From the NCBI RefSeq assembly GCF_000320365.1, contig NZ_ANIN01000001.1, positions 310,001 to 374,000 on the forward strand: a DNA stretch of 64,000 bases, written 5' to 3'. This document shows, piece by piece, positions 18,033 to 28,035 of this stretch (position 1 is its first letter; each line of letters starts with the position of its first letter). The position numbers and the translations under genes are program-made. This DNA comes from Moraxella macacae 0408225 (lineage in GTDB: Bacteria > Pseudomonadota > Gammaproteobacteria > Pseudomonadales > Moraxellaceae). The notes under the pieces were generated by a model. That model worked only from the letters and a program-made list of their open reading frames with translations. It did not search any database and had not been told where the DNA came from.

Positions 18033-18626
18033 GGCAGTATAGCTGTGATCGGTTTCATCAACCACTTGGGTAAGTTCTGGAATTTGTTGTTTTAGGGTAA
18101 CTTCAACGCCTTGTTTTAAAGTCATATCCACCGCCGAACAGCCCTGACAGCCACCACCAAATTTTAGCACAGCCGTTACACCCACGCCTTCTTCTTCGAC
18201 CAAATCAACCAGTTGCACATTCCCTCCATGCGAGGCTAAATTCGGATTCACCTCCGCTTGTAGTACATAGTTGATACGCTCTTCTAAACTTGCATTTTCA
18301 CCAACTTGTGGCACTTTTGAATTTGGGGCTCTAAAAGTTAACTGCCCTCCAAAACGATCTTTATTATAATCAATCACCGCATCTTGCAAATATGGAATGG
18401 ACGGCGTGTCAATATAAGCTGAAAACTGTTCATAATCCAGTCTTAAATCTTCAGGATTGTGTTCATCAGGCTGACTGTAAGACATACAGCATTCAGCTCT
18501 GGGCGTGCCCGGATGCTCCACAAAAATACGCACGCCAATGCCATCGGTTTCTTGTTTGGCTAACAATTCAGTTAAATATTGTTGGGCGGAATCGGTGATT
18601 TTGATGTTGGAAATTTCGGTTGTCAT
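18015..18626 (-). CDS. nfuA: Fe-S biogenesis protein NfuA
   Basis: I choose the ATG at 18626 (203 aa); the slightly longer frame from 18638 would need a TTG start. The N-terminal half is an A-type-like degenerate domain (ITDSAQQYLTELLAKQ, GVRIFVEHPGTPRAECCMSY). The C-terminal half is a NifU-like domain with the cluster-binding GGGCQGCSAVDMTLKQGVE (Cys-x-x-Cys). NfuA delivers 4Fe-4S clusters to target enzymes, especially under stress; BioB is a plausible client but that is inference. The last codons are part of a 16-bp tandem duplication. Confidence 0.96.
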   Translation of the reverse strand: MTTEISNIKITDSAQQYLTELLAKQETDGIGVRIFVEHPGTPRAECCMSYSQPDEHNPEDLRLDYEQFSAYIDTPSIPYLQDAVIDYNKDRFGGQLTFRAPNSKVPQVGENASLEERINYVLQAEVNPNLASHGGNVQLVDLVEEEGVGVTAVLKFGGGCQGCSAVDMTLKQGVEVTLKQQIPELTQVVDETDHSYTANAFYK

Positions 18627-18969
18627 GGCGTTTCTCAATTGTGTTTTGGTTGGGTTTTGGTTTTGGATTTTTGCTATTTTTAAAATTAAATTTTAAAGCC
18701 AAGATTAAAATTTTTTAAATCAGCGTTAAATATTGAGCAAATATTCAAAATTTACACCTTTATTATACCTAAATATTATGGTATTAAAAAATGATTTATC
18801 AAGCAAATTTTGCCAAATTAAGGGCTTTAAATTAAAAAACAACCACAAAAAACCCCTTGCTTTTTTTACAAAAACTTAGCAATATAACTGACAACCTTTT
18901 AATAGTTATCTTTTCATGTCTAAGTAATATATTAAGTAATGTTAAATAATTTTTTATAGTGGGCTTATT
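18627..18969. other. A+T-rich divergent spacer between nfuA and nadM
   Basis: This 343-bp spacer has no coding sequence. The one structure I can name is an inverted repeat, ATAACT-N14-AGTTAT at 18884-18909, about 60 bp upstream of the nadM start. It could be an operator for the NAD salvage genes but matches no consensus I can confirm. A short AAGTAATATATTAAGTAAT direct repeat lies near 18925. Confidence 0.5.
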
Positions 18970-20055
18970 ATGACTAACCAAATTTTAACCATTGATGACA
19001 ACGAACCTACCAATCATTTTAGCAAAGCCTGCAATACCGATGGGTTTGCCTATGACTATTTGGTGTTTATTGGGCGGTTTCAGCCGTTTCATTTGGGGCA
19101 TAAATCTGTGGTTGATGAAGCACTAAAACTTGCCAAAAATGTGATCGTTTTGATCGGTTCAGCAAATTTACCACGCAGCACTCGCAACAGTTTTAGTTTT
19201 TTACAGCGCAAGGCTATGATTTTGGGTGCGTTTTCAGAAGCAGAAGCTGGACGCATTCACTGCGTGGCATTAGATGATGTGCTATACAATGACACTCGGT
19301 GGCTACAATACGTACAGCAGTGCGTAAAAACCGTAACCAAAGATTTGGGTGCAAACATTGGCTTGATTGGACATTCAAAAGACAGTTCATCGTATTATTT
19401 ATCATTATTTCCAAATTGGCAATCGGTTGGCGTACCAAATTTTCACAATTTATCCGCCACGCCTATCCGCGAGGGGTTTTTGCTTGGGGCTGATCCGCTT
19501 GTGGATTTGGTGCCTGAATCTACTGCAAGCGTCATGCGTGAATTTAAACAAACCGCCGCTTACGAACGCTTGCACAAAGAAGCTGGCTTTATTGACAAAT
19601 ACAAAAAACAGTGGGATAACGCACCCTATCCGCCAACGTTTATGACCGTCGATGCGGTGGTTGTCCAGTCCGGGCATATTTTGCTTGTGGAGCGTCGCGG
19701 TATGCCAGGGCAAGGTTTATGGGCGTTGCCCGGTGGCTTTGTCGATCCAAAAGAAACCTTATTTGATGCATGTATCCGCGAATTGCGTGAAGAAACCCGC
19801 CTAAAAGTTCCAGAAGCTGTGCTGCGTGGCTCTCGGCATAGCCAACATACTTTTGACGATCCTTACCGCTCGGCTCGTGGACGCACCATTACCCAGGCGT
19901 TTTATTTTGTGTTAAAAAACGATCCAAAAGGCTTACCCTTAGTCAAAGGCGGTGATGATGCACTGCGTGCGTTTTGGTTGCCTTTAGCCCAGCTCCAAGC
20001 GGACAAAATTTTTGAAGATCATTATGCCATTATTTGTAAAATGGTTGGTTTATAA
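18970..20055 (+). CDS. nadM: bifunctional NMN adenylyltransferase (NadM-type) / Nudix hydrolase
   Basis: This 361-aa protein is a two-domain fusion. Residues about 29-190 are an NadM-type nucleotidyltransferase with GRFQPFHLGH (residues 35-44, the HxGH-type motif) and LSATPIREG, the second nucleotide-binding motif; it makes NAD from NMN and ATP. Residues about 215-361 are a Nudix domain with the box GGFVDPKETLFDACIRELREE; the final Gly of the canonical Nudix box is Arg here (ETRL). Such fusions are known in cyanobacteria and several gammaproteobacteria; the Nudix half may clear ADP-ribose or oxidised nucleotides. nadV follows after an inserted methyltransferase gene, which completes a nicotinamide-to-NAD route. 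Confidence 0.95.
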   Translation: MTNQILTIDDNEPTNHFSKACNTDGFAYDYLVFIGRFQPFHLGHKSVVDEALKLAKNVIVLIGSANLPRSTRNSFSFLQRKAMILGAFSEAEAGRIHCVALDDVLYNDTRWLQYVQQCVKTVTKDLGANIGLIGHSKDSSSYYLSLFPNWQSVGVPNFHNLSATPIREGFLLGADPLVDLVPESTASVMREFKQTAAYERLHKEAGFIDKYKKQWDNAPYPPTFMTVDAVVVQSGHILLVERRGMPGQGLWALPGGFVDPKETLFDACIRELREETRLKVPEAVLRGSRHSQHTFDDPYRSARGRTITQAFYFVLKNDPKGLPLVKGGDDALRAFWLPLAQLQADKIFEDHYAIICKMVGL

Positions 20056-20115
20056 CCACGCTTAATCAAACTTTTTATTAAACCACTCAATCAATACCCA
20101 AATTTTGGAGATCTT

Positions 20116-21990
20116 ATGACCCTAAAAATGCACACCCCAAACCTGGTTGACAACAACATCACCAAACTTGCCAAACTCTTCCCAAACTGCATCACCGAAA
20201 CCGCCAAAACCGATGACAGTGGCAATCCTGTTACAGACAAAAATGGTAAAATCTTATATGAACTGGGCGTTGATTTTGAGATTTTAAAGCAAGAACTTAG
20301 CCACACAGTAATTGACGGTTCCAAAGAACGCTACCGCCTTGACTGGGTGGGAAAACGCGAAGCCATCGTAACTGCCAACAGCCCCATTGCCAAAACTTTA
20401 AGACCTGTTCGATCTGAAAGCGTGGATTTTGACACCACACAAAATCTGTTTATCGAAGGGGATAATCTAGAAGCACTCAAGATTTTACAAGAAAGTTACC
20501 TTGGCAAAATCAAAATGATCTACATAGATCCGCCGTATAACACAGGCAATGACTTTATTTATAACGATGATTTTGCTGAAGATACGCAAGAGTTTTTTGA
20601 GCGATCAGGGCAGATAGATGAAGAGGGCAACAGATTAATTGCTAACACAGAGAGCAATGGGCGGTTTCACAGCGACTGGCTAAGTATGATGTATAGCAGA
20701 CTGAAACTGGCTAGGAATTTATTGGCAGATGATGGGGTGATTTTTATTTCAATCGATGATAATGAGCAGGCGAATTTAAAAAATCTTGCCAATGAATTAT
20801 TTGGCAGTGAAAATGTAGAAATGTTTATATGGAATAAAGAAGCCGAGGGTAAATCAGGAACTTTAAAGCAGACCAAAAGATTCAGAAAAATTCATGAATA
20901 CATAATGGTAGCTTACAAAAATATAGAGTTATCTAATTTTAATAAAATTAGAGAAGCCCTAATTGGCAAAGAAAATACTTTACAAACAGCAAATCTTGCA
21001 GTGAACACAGATAAAGAAAACACAAGCCACGAAAACTATTTTACTATTACAAATCCAAGCGGTTTGGAATTTACAAGACAATGGAAATGGGATAAAACAC
21101 ATATTGAACAACTAATAAAAGATGATTTAATTTATTGGGGAAGTGATGGTAATAAACAACCAAGACTGATTATACCTACTGATGATAGACGAACTACATT
21201 TTTAGAAAGTATTTTGAATTACGGTGGTACAACAATTGGGAGAAAAGATTTTGAGGATTTAATGGGAGAAGGGTTATTTACTTATCCTAAGCCATTGATA
21301 TTAATAAAAAAAATAATAGAGAGCGTTATCGGTAAAGATGATTCTATATTAGACTTTTTCGCAGGCTCCTCCACCACCGCCCACGCGGTTATGCAGCTTA
21401 ACGCAGAAGACGGCGGTAAGCGTAAATTTATCATGGTGCAGATACCAGAGGCCACCGATGAAAAATCCGAAGCCTATAAAGCAGGTTTTGCCAATATCGC
21501 CGATATTTCAAAAGAGCGTATCCGTAGAGCCAGAGCAAAAATCAAAGCCGATAATCAGGATAAAGATTTAAGCCACCTAGATACAGGTTTTCGCGTATTA
21601 AAAATTGACACCACCAACATGCGTGATGTGTATTATTATCCGCATGAATACACGCAAGAAATGTTGGTTGATCTGATTGACAATATTAAACCGGATCGCA
21701 CAGCAGAGGATTTGTTGTTTCAGTTTTTATTGGACATTGGTGTTTCGTTATCCTTGCCAATTGTCAGCATTGAAATAAACAACCACCCAGTTTATCAAGT
21801 TGGCAATGACGAAAATCTGATCGTTGCCAGTATGGATTATATTGACACGGCTATGGTGAATGAAATTGTCAAACTCAAACCACACAAATTTGTTACCAGT
21901 GAACGAGCCATTGTCAATGACAGTGATAAAACCAACATTAAAGAGCGTTTTAAGCAGTTAAGCAGTCAGACAGAAGTTTGGTTTATTTAA
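20116..21990 (+). CDS. mod: type III DNA adenine-N6 methyltransferase (Mod), no partner Res gene
   Basis: This 624-aa protein has the beta-class order: DPPYNTGNDF (motif IV, residue about 138) before DFFAGSSTTAHAV (motif I, about 413). The N-terminal LFIEGDNLEALKILQESY block is typical of type III Mod. The region between the motifs (about residues 175-405, DNA 20620-21345) is the target-recognition domain. It is poorer in G+C and uses AGA arginine codons far more than the flanks, suggesting it was swapped in. The Res helicase-nuclease normally encoded downstream is absent; nadV follows after 85 bp. An orphan Mod would only methylate, possibly regulating genes. No simple-sequence repeat suggesting phase variation is seen. 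GGAG precedes the ATG. Confidence 0.93.
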   Translation: MTLKMHTPNLVDNNITKLAKLFPNCITETAKTDDSGNPVTDKNGKILYELGVDFEILKQELSHTVIDGSKERYRLDWVGKREAIVTANSPIAKTLRPVRSESVDFDTTQNLFIEGDNLEALKILQESYLGKIKMIYIDPPYNTGNDFIYNDDFAEDTQEFFERSGQIDEEGNRLIANTESNGRFHSDWLSMMYSRLKLARNLLADDGVIFISIDDNEQANLKNLANELFGSENVEMFIWNKEAEGKSGTLKQTKRFRKIHEYIMVAYKNIELSNFNKIREALIGKENTLQTANLAVNTDKENTSHENYFTITNPSGLEFTRQWKWDKTHIEQLIKDDLIYWGSDGNKQPRLIIPTDDRRTTFLESILNYGGTTIGRKDFEDLMGEGLFTYPKPLILIKKIIESVIGKDDSILDFFAGSSTTAHAVMQLNAEDGGKRKFIMVQIPEATDEKSEAYKAGFANIADISKERIRRARAKIKADNQDKDLSHLDTGFRVLKIDTTNMRDVYYYPHEYTQEMLVDLIDNIKPDRTAEDLLFQFLLDIGVSLSLPIVSIEINNHPVYQVGNDENLIVASMDYIDTAMVNEIVKLKPHKFVTSERAIVNDSDKTNIKERFKQLSSQTEVWFI

Positions 21991-22031
21991 CTTAAACAAA
22001 ATTTTTAGCCCAGATTGACAGACAATTTTTC

Positions 22032-22063
22032 GGCTTTTGCCATAACAGGCTTTTACCATAACA
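22032..22063. repeat. 16-bp tandem duplication before nadV ribosome-binding site
   Basis: GGCTTTTGCCATAACA (22032-22047) is followed by GGCTTTTACCATAACA (22048-22063), directly before the GAGGAG ribosome-binding site of nadV. Confidence 0.92.
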
Positions 22064-22075
22064 GAGGAGTTCTGT

Positions 22076-23479
22076 ATGTTTAGTTCCAATTTTCACAACT
22101 TTATTTTAAACACAGACAGCTACAAAACATCGCATTGGCAACAATACCCGCCAAATACCGAGTACGTTTCTAGCTATATAGAAGCACGTGGCGGACAAAA
22201 CAGTTTTGAGAGCGTGATGTTTTTTGGATTGCAAGCCTTTATTAAAGAATATTTAACAAAACCGATTAGCCAATCTAATATTGACGAAGCGAAAATCATT
22301 TTTCAGGCACATGGCGTGCCGTTTAACCAAACAGGTTGGCAACGCTTGATCGAAAAACACGGCGGATTTTTGCCACTGCGCATTCAGGCAATACCCGAGG
22401 GCATGGTTATTCCAACCGGGCAAGTGCTATGCCAAGTGGTGAACACCGATCCTGAATTTTATTGGTTAACCAGTTATATAGAAACGTCGTTGTTGCGAGC
22501 GGTTTGGTATCCGTCTACTGTGGCAAGTTTGTCATATTATTGTAAACAGATTATTAAGGCAGGCTTAGAAAAATCCGCGGATAATTTAGATGGGTTGGCG
22601 TTTAAACTGCACGATTTTGGTGCAAGAGGCGTCTCAAGCCTTGAATCAGCAGGGCTTGGCGGTTTGGCACATTTGATTAATTTTTTGGGAACGGATACTG
22701 TGGTTGCTTTGGTGGCAGCCAGTCGTTGGTATGGCATGAAAGACACACTGGCGGGTTTTTCCATTCCTGCGGCCGAACATAGTACCATGACTGCGTGGGG
22801 ACGTGAATTTGAAGCCGATGCGTATGCCAATATGCTCAAGCAATTTGGCGGTCAAGGTCAGACTGTGGCAGTGGTAAGCGACAGTTACGATCTGTGGAAG
22901 GCCATTGATAACATTTGGGGCAATGAATTAAAATCACAAATTGAAACCATGGGTGGCACGCTTGTCATTCGTCCTGACAGTGGCGATCCGATTAAAGTTG
23001 TGCGCGAGGCCTTGCAACGCCTTGGAGCAAAATTTGGCACAACCATTAACAGCAAAGGCTACAAAATATTGCCAAATTATGTGCGATTGATTCAAGGCGA
23101 TGGCATTAATCCAAGCAGTATTGGCAAAATCATTGATGCGGTATTAGAGGCCGGATTTAGCCTTGACAATTTGGCATTTGGTATGGGCGGCGGTTTATTA
23201 CAGCAGGTAAATCGTGATACCTTAGGCTGGGCAATGAAAACCAGCAGTGCCAGAGTGGACGGCTATTGGCGCGATGTTTATAAAGATCCGATCACAAGCG
23301 TAAGCAAACGCAGCAAGCGTGGACGGTTGGCATTGGTACATCACCAAGGCAGTTATATGACGGTACGTGAAGATGAACTGGCTGAACATAACAACCTTTT
23401 GCAAGATGTGTTTTTAAACGGTGAGTTATTGATAGATGATGATTTGACTGTGATTAGAGAGCGAGCATTGCAAAAATAA
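22076..23479 (+). CDS. nadV: nicotinamide phosphoribosyltransferase NadV
   Basis: This 467-aa protein belongs to the NAMPT/NadV family, which makes NMN from nicotinamide and PRPP. Recognisable blocks are LNTDSYKTSHWQQYPPNTEYVSSY (split over residues 10-35), KLHDFGARGVSS, AAEHSTMTAWGRE with the catalytic-region histidine, VVSDSYDLWKAIDNIWG, LVIRPDSGDP and LIQGDGINPSSI. Together with nadM it forms the short salvage route nicotinamide to NMN to NAD found in Acinetobacter relatives and some large phages. It has a good ribosome-binding site (GAGGAG). It is followed by fadB after 143 bp. Confidence 0.96.
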   Translation: MFSSNFHNFILNTDSYKTSHWQQYPPNTEYVSSYIEARGGQNSFESVMFFGLQAFIKEYLTKPISQSNIDEAKIIFQAHGVPFNQTGWQRLIEKHGGFLPLRIQAIPEGMVIPTGQVLCQVVNTDPEFYWLTSYIETSLLRAVWYPSTVASLSYYCKQIIKAGLEKSADNLDGLAFKLHDFGARGVSSLESAGLGGLAHLINFLGTDTVVALVAASRWYGMKDTLAGFSIPAAEHSTMTAWGREFEADAYANMLKQFGGQGQTVAVVSDSYDLWKAIDNIWGNELKSQIETMGGTLVIRPDSGDPIKVVREALQRLGAKFGTTINSKGYKILPNYVRLIQGDGINPSSIGKIIDAVLEAGFSLDNLAFGMGGGLLQQVNRDTLGWAMKTSSARVDGYWRDVYKDPITSVSKRSKRGRLALVHHQGSYMTVREDELAEHNNLLQDVFLNGELLIDDDLTVIRERALQK

Positions 23480-23622
23480 GCAAAAACTGACTTATCAGTC
23501 ATTTGACATCGCCCAATTTAGCCCAAAAATAACCTAAACTATAGCGACTTTATCTTTTTCACGACAACCAATTTTTTCACAATAAGCAATTTTTTAACTG
23601 CAACCAAAAAAGGACGAAGGAT

Positions 23623-25803
23623 ATGAGCCAAATTCTCTATAAATCAAACAGTATCACGGTATCACGCCTTGATGATGGTATTGTTAAGCTGCACTTTGAC
23701 AACCAAACCGAATCCGTCAACAAATTTGACAAAGCCACCGATCAAGACTTTGACCAAGCAGTGAGTGTCTTAGAAAAATCTCCCGATATCAAAGGGCTAA
23801 TTGTCACGAGTGGCAAAAAAGTGTTTATCGCAGGGGCGGATATCACCGAATTTTTGGATTATTTTTCTCAAGATGAAGCGGTGGTTAAAGATTGGATTGT
23901 TGACATTAACAAAATCTTTAACCGTTTTGAAGATTTGCCCTATCCAAAAGTGTGTGCCATCAATGGAGCGGCGTTGGGCGGCGGCTGTGAGATGACTTTG
24001 GTGTGTGATTATCGGGTGATAAGCGATACCGCAAGCATTGGGCTGCCTGAGATAAGTTTAGGGATTTTCCCAGGTTTTGGTGGCAGCGTGCGTACCCCAC
24101 GCATTATTGGCATTGACAATGCTTTAGAGCTGATTGCCACCGCCAAGCCTTTAAAACCAATGGAAGCGTTAAAAATTGGGCTTGTCGATGCGGTTGTGAG
24201 TGAACAAAACCTTGAGCAAGCCGCCATTGATTTGGTAAAAAAATGTATCAAGGGCGACTTGGATTGGCAAGGACGCGTGGCAGAAAAATTAAATCCTGTC
24301 AAATTAAATCAACTTGAGCAATCCATGGCGTTTAATTCAGCCAAAGCGGTGATTTTTGCCAAAGCCAATCCAAAACACTACCCTGCTGTTGCCTTGGCAA
24401 TTGACGCCATCGAGCAGCACGTCAATTTGCCCCGTGATAAGGCAATTGACATAGAAGCTGCCAATTTTGCCAAAGCCGCCAAAACTAACCAGGCCACGGC
24501 GTTGGTTGGGGTATTTTTAAACGACCAAGCGGTAAAAAAATTAGCCAAAAAACACGCCCAAAACGCCCATGATATCCAACAGGCGGCCGTTTTAGGAGCA
24601 GGGATTATGGGCGGTGGCATTGCCTATCAAGCCGCAAGTCAAGGCTTACCTATTATCATGAAAGACATCAAACCCGAGCAGCTTGAGCTTGGCATGAATG
24701 AAGCGGCTAAATTATTAGCCAAACAAGTGGAACGTGGCAAATTAACCGCCGCCAAAATGGGGCAAACTTTAAGCCAAATTCGCCCCACGCTCAATTACGG
24801 CGACTTTGGCACAACTGACATCGTCATCGAAGCTGTGGTTGAAAATCCAAAGGTAAAAACCGCTGTGTTAACAGAAGTGGAAGATTTGGTAACCGATGAC
24901 TGTATTTTGGCGTCCAACACGTCCACCATTTCCATCACCCAATTGGCAAAAGCATTAAAACGCCCACAAAACTTTGTTGGCATGCACTTTTTTAACCCTG
25001 TGCATCGCATGCCACTCGTTGAGATTATCCGTGGTGAACAATCGTCTGAACAAGCAATTGCCACTACGGTTGCCCTAGCCCAAAAAATGGGTAAAACCCC
25101 CATTGTGGTGAATGATTGCCCGGGGTTTTTGGTCAATCGGGTGCTGTTTCCGTATTTTGGAGCGTTTGATTTACTCATCAAACAAGGGGCGGATTTTGTC
25201 CAAATTGACAAAGCAATGGAACAATTTGGCTGGCCGATGGGCCCTGCGTATTTGATGGACGTGGTGGGGCTTGACACGGGCGTGCACGGGGCAGCGGTGA
25301 TGGCAGAAGGCTTCCCCGATCGCATGAAACCTGATTTTAAAGGCAGCATTGCCCATTTGTTTGAACATGACCGCTTGGGACAAAAAAATGGGCTTGGCTT
25401 TTATAAATACGAAACCGACAAAAAAGGCAAACCCAAAAAAAGCGTTGATGACAATACTTATCAATTGTTAAAAGACGTACAAGACAATCCAAACAGCGAC
25501 AATCAAAACAACAAACAAAACTTTAGCAATGAACAAATCATTGACCGCATGATGCTGGCATTTTGTAACGAAACCGTGCGTTGCTTAGAAGATAACATCG
25601 TAGCCACGCCTGCCGAAGCGGATATGGCGATGCTGATGGGGCTAGGTTTTCCGCCGTTTCGTGGTGGGCCTTGTCGCTACATTGACCAATTAGGGCTTGA
25701 CAATTACCTATCCCTTTGCGACAAATACGCCCATCTTGGCAAGGCGTATGAAGCCCCTGATTTGGTGCGACAAATGGCAAAAGAAGGTAAAACTTTTTAC
25801 TAA
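23623..25803 (+). CDS. fadB: fatty acid oxidation complex alpha subunit FadB
   Basis: This 726-aa multifunctional enzyme has an N-terminal enoyl-CoA hydratase/isomerase domain (FIAGADITEFLDYF and NGAALGGGCEMTLVCDYR with catalytic Glu). It continues into an NAD-binding 3-hydroxyacyl-CoA dehydrogenase domain (VLGAGIMGGGIAYQAASQG near residue 326; HFFNPVHRMPLVEI; NDCPGFLVNRVLFPYF). It forms an alpha2-beta2 complex with FadA and carries out the middle steps of beta-oxidation. AAAGGACGAAGG precedes the ATG. fadA follows 85 bp downstream, so the two are very probably an operon. Confidence 0.98.
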   Translation: MSQILYKSNSITVSRLDDGIVKLHFDNQTESVNKFDKATDQDFDQAVSVLEKSPDIKGLIVTSGKKVFIAGADITEFLDYFSQDEAVVKDWIVDINKIFNRFEDLPYPKVCAINGAALGGGCEMTLVCDYRVISDTASIGLPEISLGIFPGFGGSVRTPRIIGIDNALELIATAKPLKPMEALKIGLVDAVVSEQNLEQAAIDLVKKCIKGDLDWQGRVAEKLNPVKLNQLEQSMAFNSAKAVIFAKANPKHYPAVALAIDAIEQHVNLPRDKAIDIEAANFAKAAKTNQATALVGVFLNDQAVKKLAKKHAQNAHDIQQAAVLGAGIMGGGIAYQAASQGLPIIMKDIKPEQLELGMNEAAKLLAKQVERGKLTAAKMGQTLSQIRPTLNYGDFGTTDIVIEAVVENPKVKTAVLTEVEDLVTDDCILASNTSTISITQLAKALKRPQNFVGMHFFNPVHRMPLVEIIRGEQSSEQAIATTVALAQKMGKTPIVVNDCPGFLVNRVLFPYFGAFDLLIKQGADFVQIDKAMEQFGWPMGPAYLMDVVGLDTGVHGAAVMAEGFPDRMKPDFKGSIAHLFEHDRLGQKNGLGFYKYETDKKGKPKKSVDDNTYQLLKDVQDNPNSDNQNNKQNFSNEQIIDRMMLAFCNETVRCLEDNIVATPAEADMAMLMGLGFPPFRGGPCRYIDQLGLDNYLSLCDKYAHLGKAYEAPDLVRQMAKEGKTFY

Positions 25804-25825
25804 GTTCTTTTTACCAAGTTTTAAG

Positions 25826-27061
<1,236 letters not shown>

Positions 27062-27124
27062 CCTAACTTAGTTGTTTGGCTTAACCTTGTTTAGCCTAAC
27101 TTTGTTTATTTTTTTGCCAAAACA

Positions 27125-27158
27125 AAAATCCCTAAAATTTAAGATTTTTTGGGATTTT
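27125..27158. terminator. possible fadA terminator
   Basis: AAAATCCC (27125-27132) pairs with GGGATTTT (27151-27158) across an A/T-rich loop that can pair further internally. The trailing T-run is short, so confidence is moderate. Confidence 0.6.
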
Positions 27159-27164
27159 AGCTTT

Positions 27165-27202
27165 ATTAAAGATAGTGATTAACATTAAAGATAATGATTA
27201 AC
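27165..27202. repeat. 19-bp tandem duplication downstream of ribA
   Basis: ATTAAAGATAGTGATTAAC (27165-27183) and ATTAAAGATAATGATTAAC (27184-27202) differ at one position. The array ends 12 bp from the ribA stop codon. Confidence 0.93.
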
Positions 27203-27214
27203 ACAAGTTAGCAA

Positions 27215-27811
27215 TTAAAACAAATGCCCCATGCGTTGTTTTTTGGTGTCAAGGTAATTTTGATTAAAATCATTGACACCCACAAGCAGTGGCACTCGTT
27301 CCACAACCGCCACACCGATTTTAGTTAAATAATCGACTTTATTTGGGTTATTGGTGATCAATTTGACTTGTGTTACTCCAACATGATCAAGCATTGGACG
27401 ACACATTTCATAAGTGCGTGCATCGGCCGGAAGTCCAAGCAACAAATTGGCATCTAAGGTATCATGCCCTTGATCTTGTAAGGCATACGCACGGATTTTA
27501 TTTACCAATCCAATACCACGCCCCTCTTGGCGTAGGTATAAAATCGCCCCATAGCCGTATGCTTGTATCATCTGCATGGTGGCGTTAAGCTGTGGCCCAC
27601 AGTCGCATTTTAGCGAACCAAACGCATCACCTGTCAAGCACTCTGAATGAATGCGCACGAGTGGAATTTTTTCATCGGTAGGCAACCCCACTGTAAGCAT
27701 AACATGCTCTTGTTTTGCTTCGTTTTCAAATACATGAATGTCAAACAACCCATGAGCGGTTGGTAATTTGGCTTGACTGATAAATTGATACGCCACGATT
27801 TTCCCCAACAA
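27215..27811 (-). CDS. ribA: GTP cyclohydrolase II RibA
   Basis: A stand-alone 198-aa GTP cyclohydrolase II, the first committed step of riboflavin synthesis. The zinc ligands are in [20 protein letters not shown]. Other signature blocks are [24 protein letters not shown] and [16 protein letters not shown]. Its length fits a monofunctional enzyme with no ribB fusion. It is divergent from dxs. No FMN riboswitch was recognised in the upstream gap. Confidence 0.97.
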   Translation of the reverse strand: MLGKIVAYQFISQAKLPTAHGLFDIHVFENEAKQEHVMLTVGLPTDEKIPLVRIHSECLTGDAFGSLKCDCGPQLNATMQMIQAYGYGAILYLRQEGRGIGLVNKIRAYALQDQGHDTLDANLLLGLPADARTYEMCRPMLDHVGVTQVKLITNNPNKVDYLTKIGVAVVERVPLLVGVNDFNQNYLDTKKQRMGHLF

Positions 27812-27930
27812 AATGCAAAAATTGCTCTTTTTATAGTTACTTTTTTTATAAAATCAAGGCTTGCATACAACCTAGGCAAAATCCGCCAACTGCCAAGTTT
27901 TGCACAAAACTTATGAAAACACCAAAATTC

Positions 27931-27975
27931 AGCATTTTTTCACGCAAATAGATGTAGTTAGGGTGAAAAAATGCT
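27931..27975. repeat. 13-bp perfect inverted repeat in the ribA-dxs divergent spacer
   Basis: AGCATTTTTTCAC (27931-27943) and GTGAAAAAATGCT (27963-27975) are exact reverse complements around a 19-nt loop. The position, 60 bp before dxs and 120 bp before ribA, suggests an operator or an RNA hairpin in a 5' leader. It does not look like an intrinsic terminator. Confidence 0.65.
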
Positions 27976-28035
27976 ATCATGTACGCTTAATTTCAGCCAA
28001 TTTAATCAGCCAAAACCATTTTAAAAGACACCACA

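Noticed and set aside
21991-23479. Search for a Res subunit beside the type III methyltransferase
   Set aside because: The next gene is nadV; no helicase or nuclease motif is found on either side.
27812-28035. FMN riboswitch upstream of ribA
   Set aside because: None of the conserved RFN blocks was seen; only a simple inverted repeat is present.
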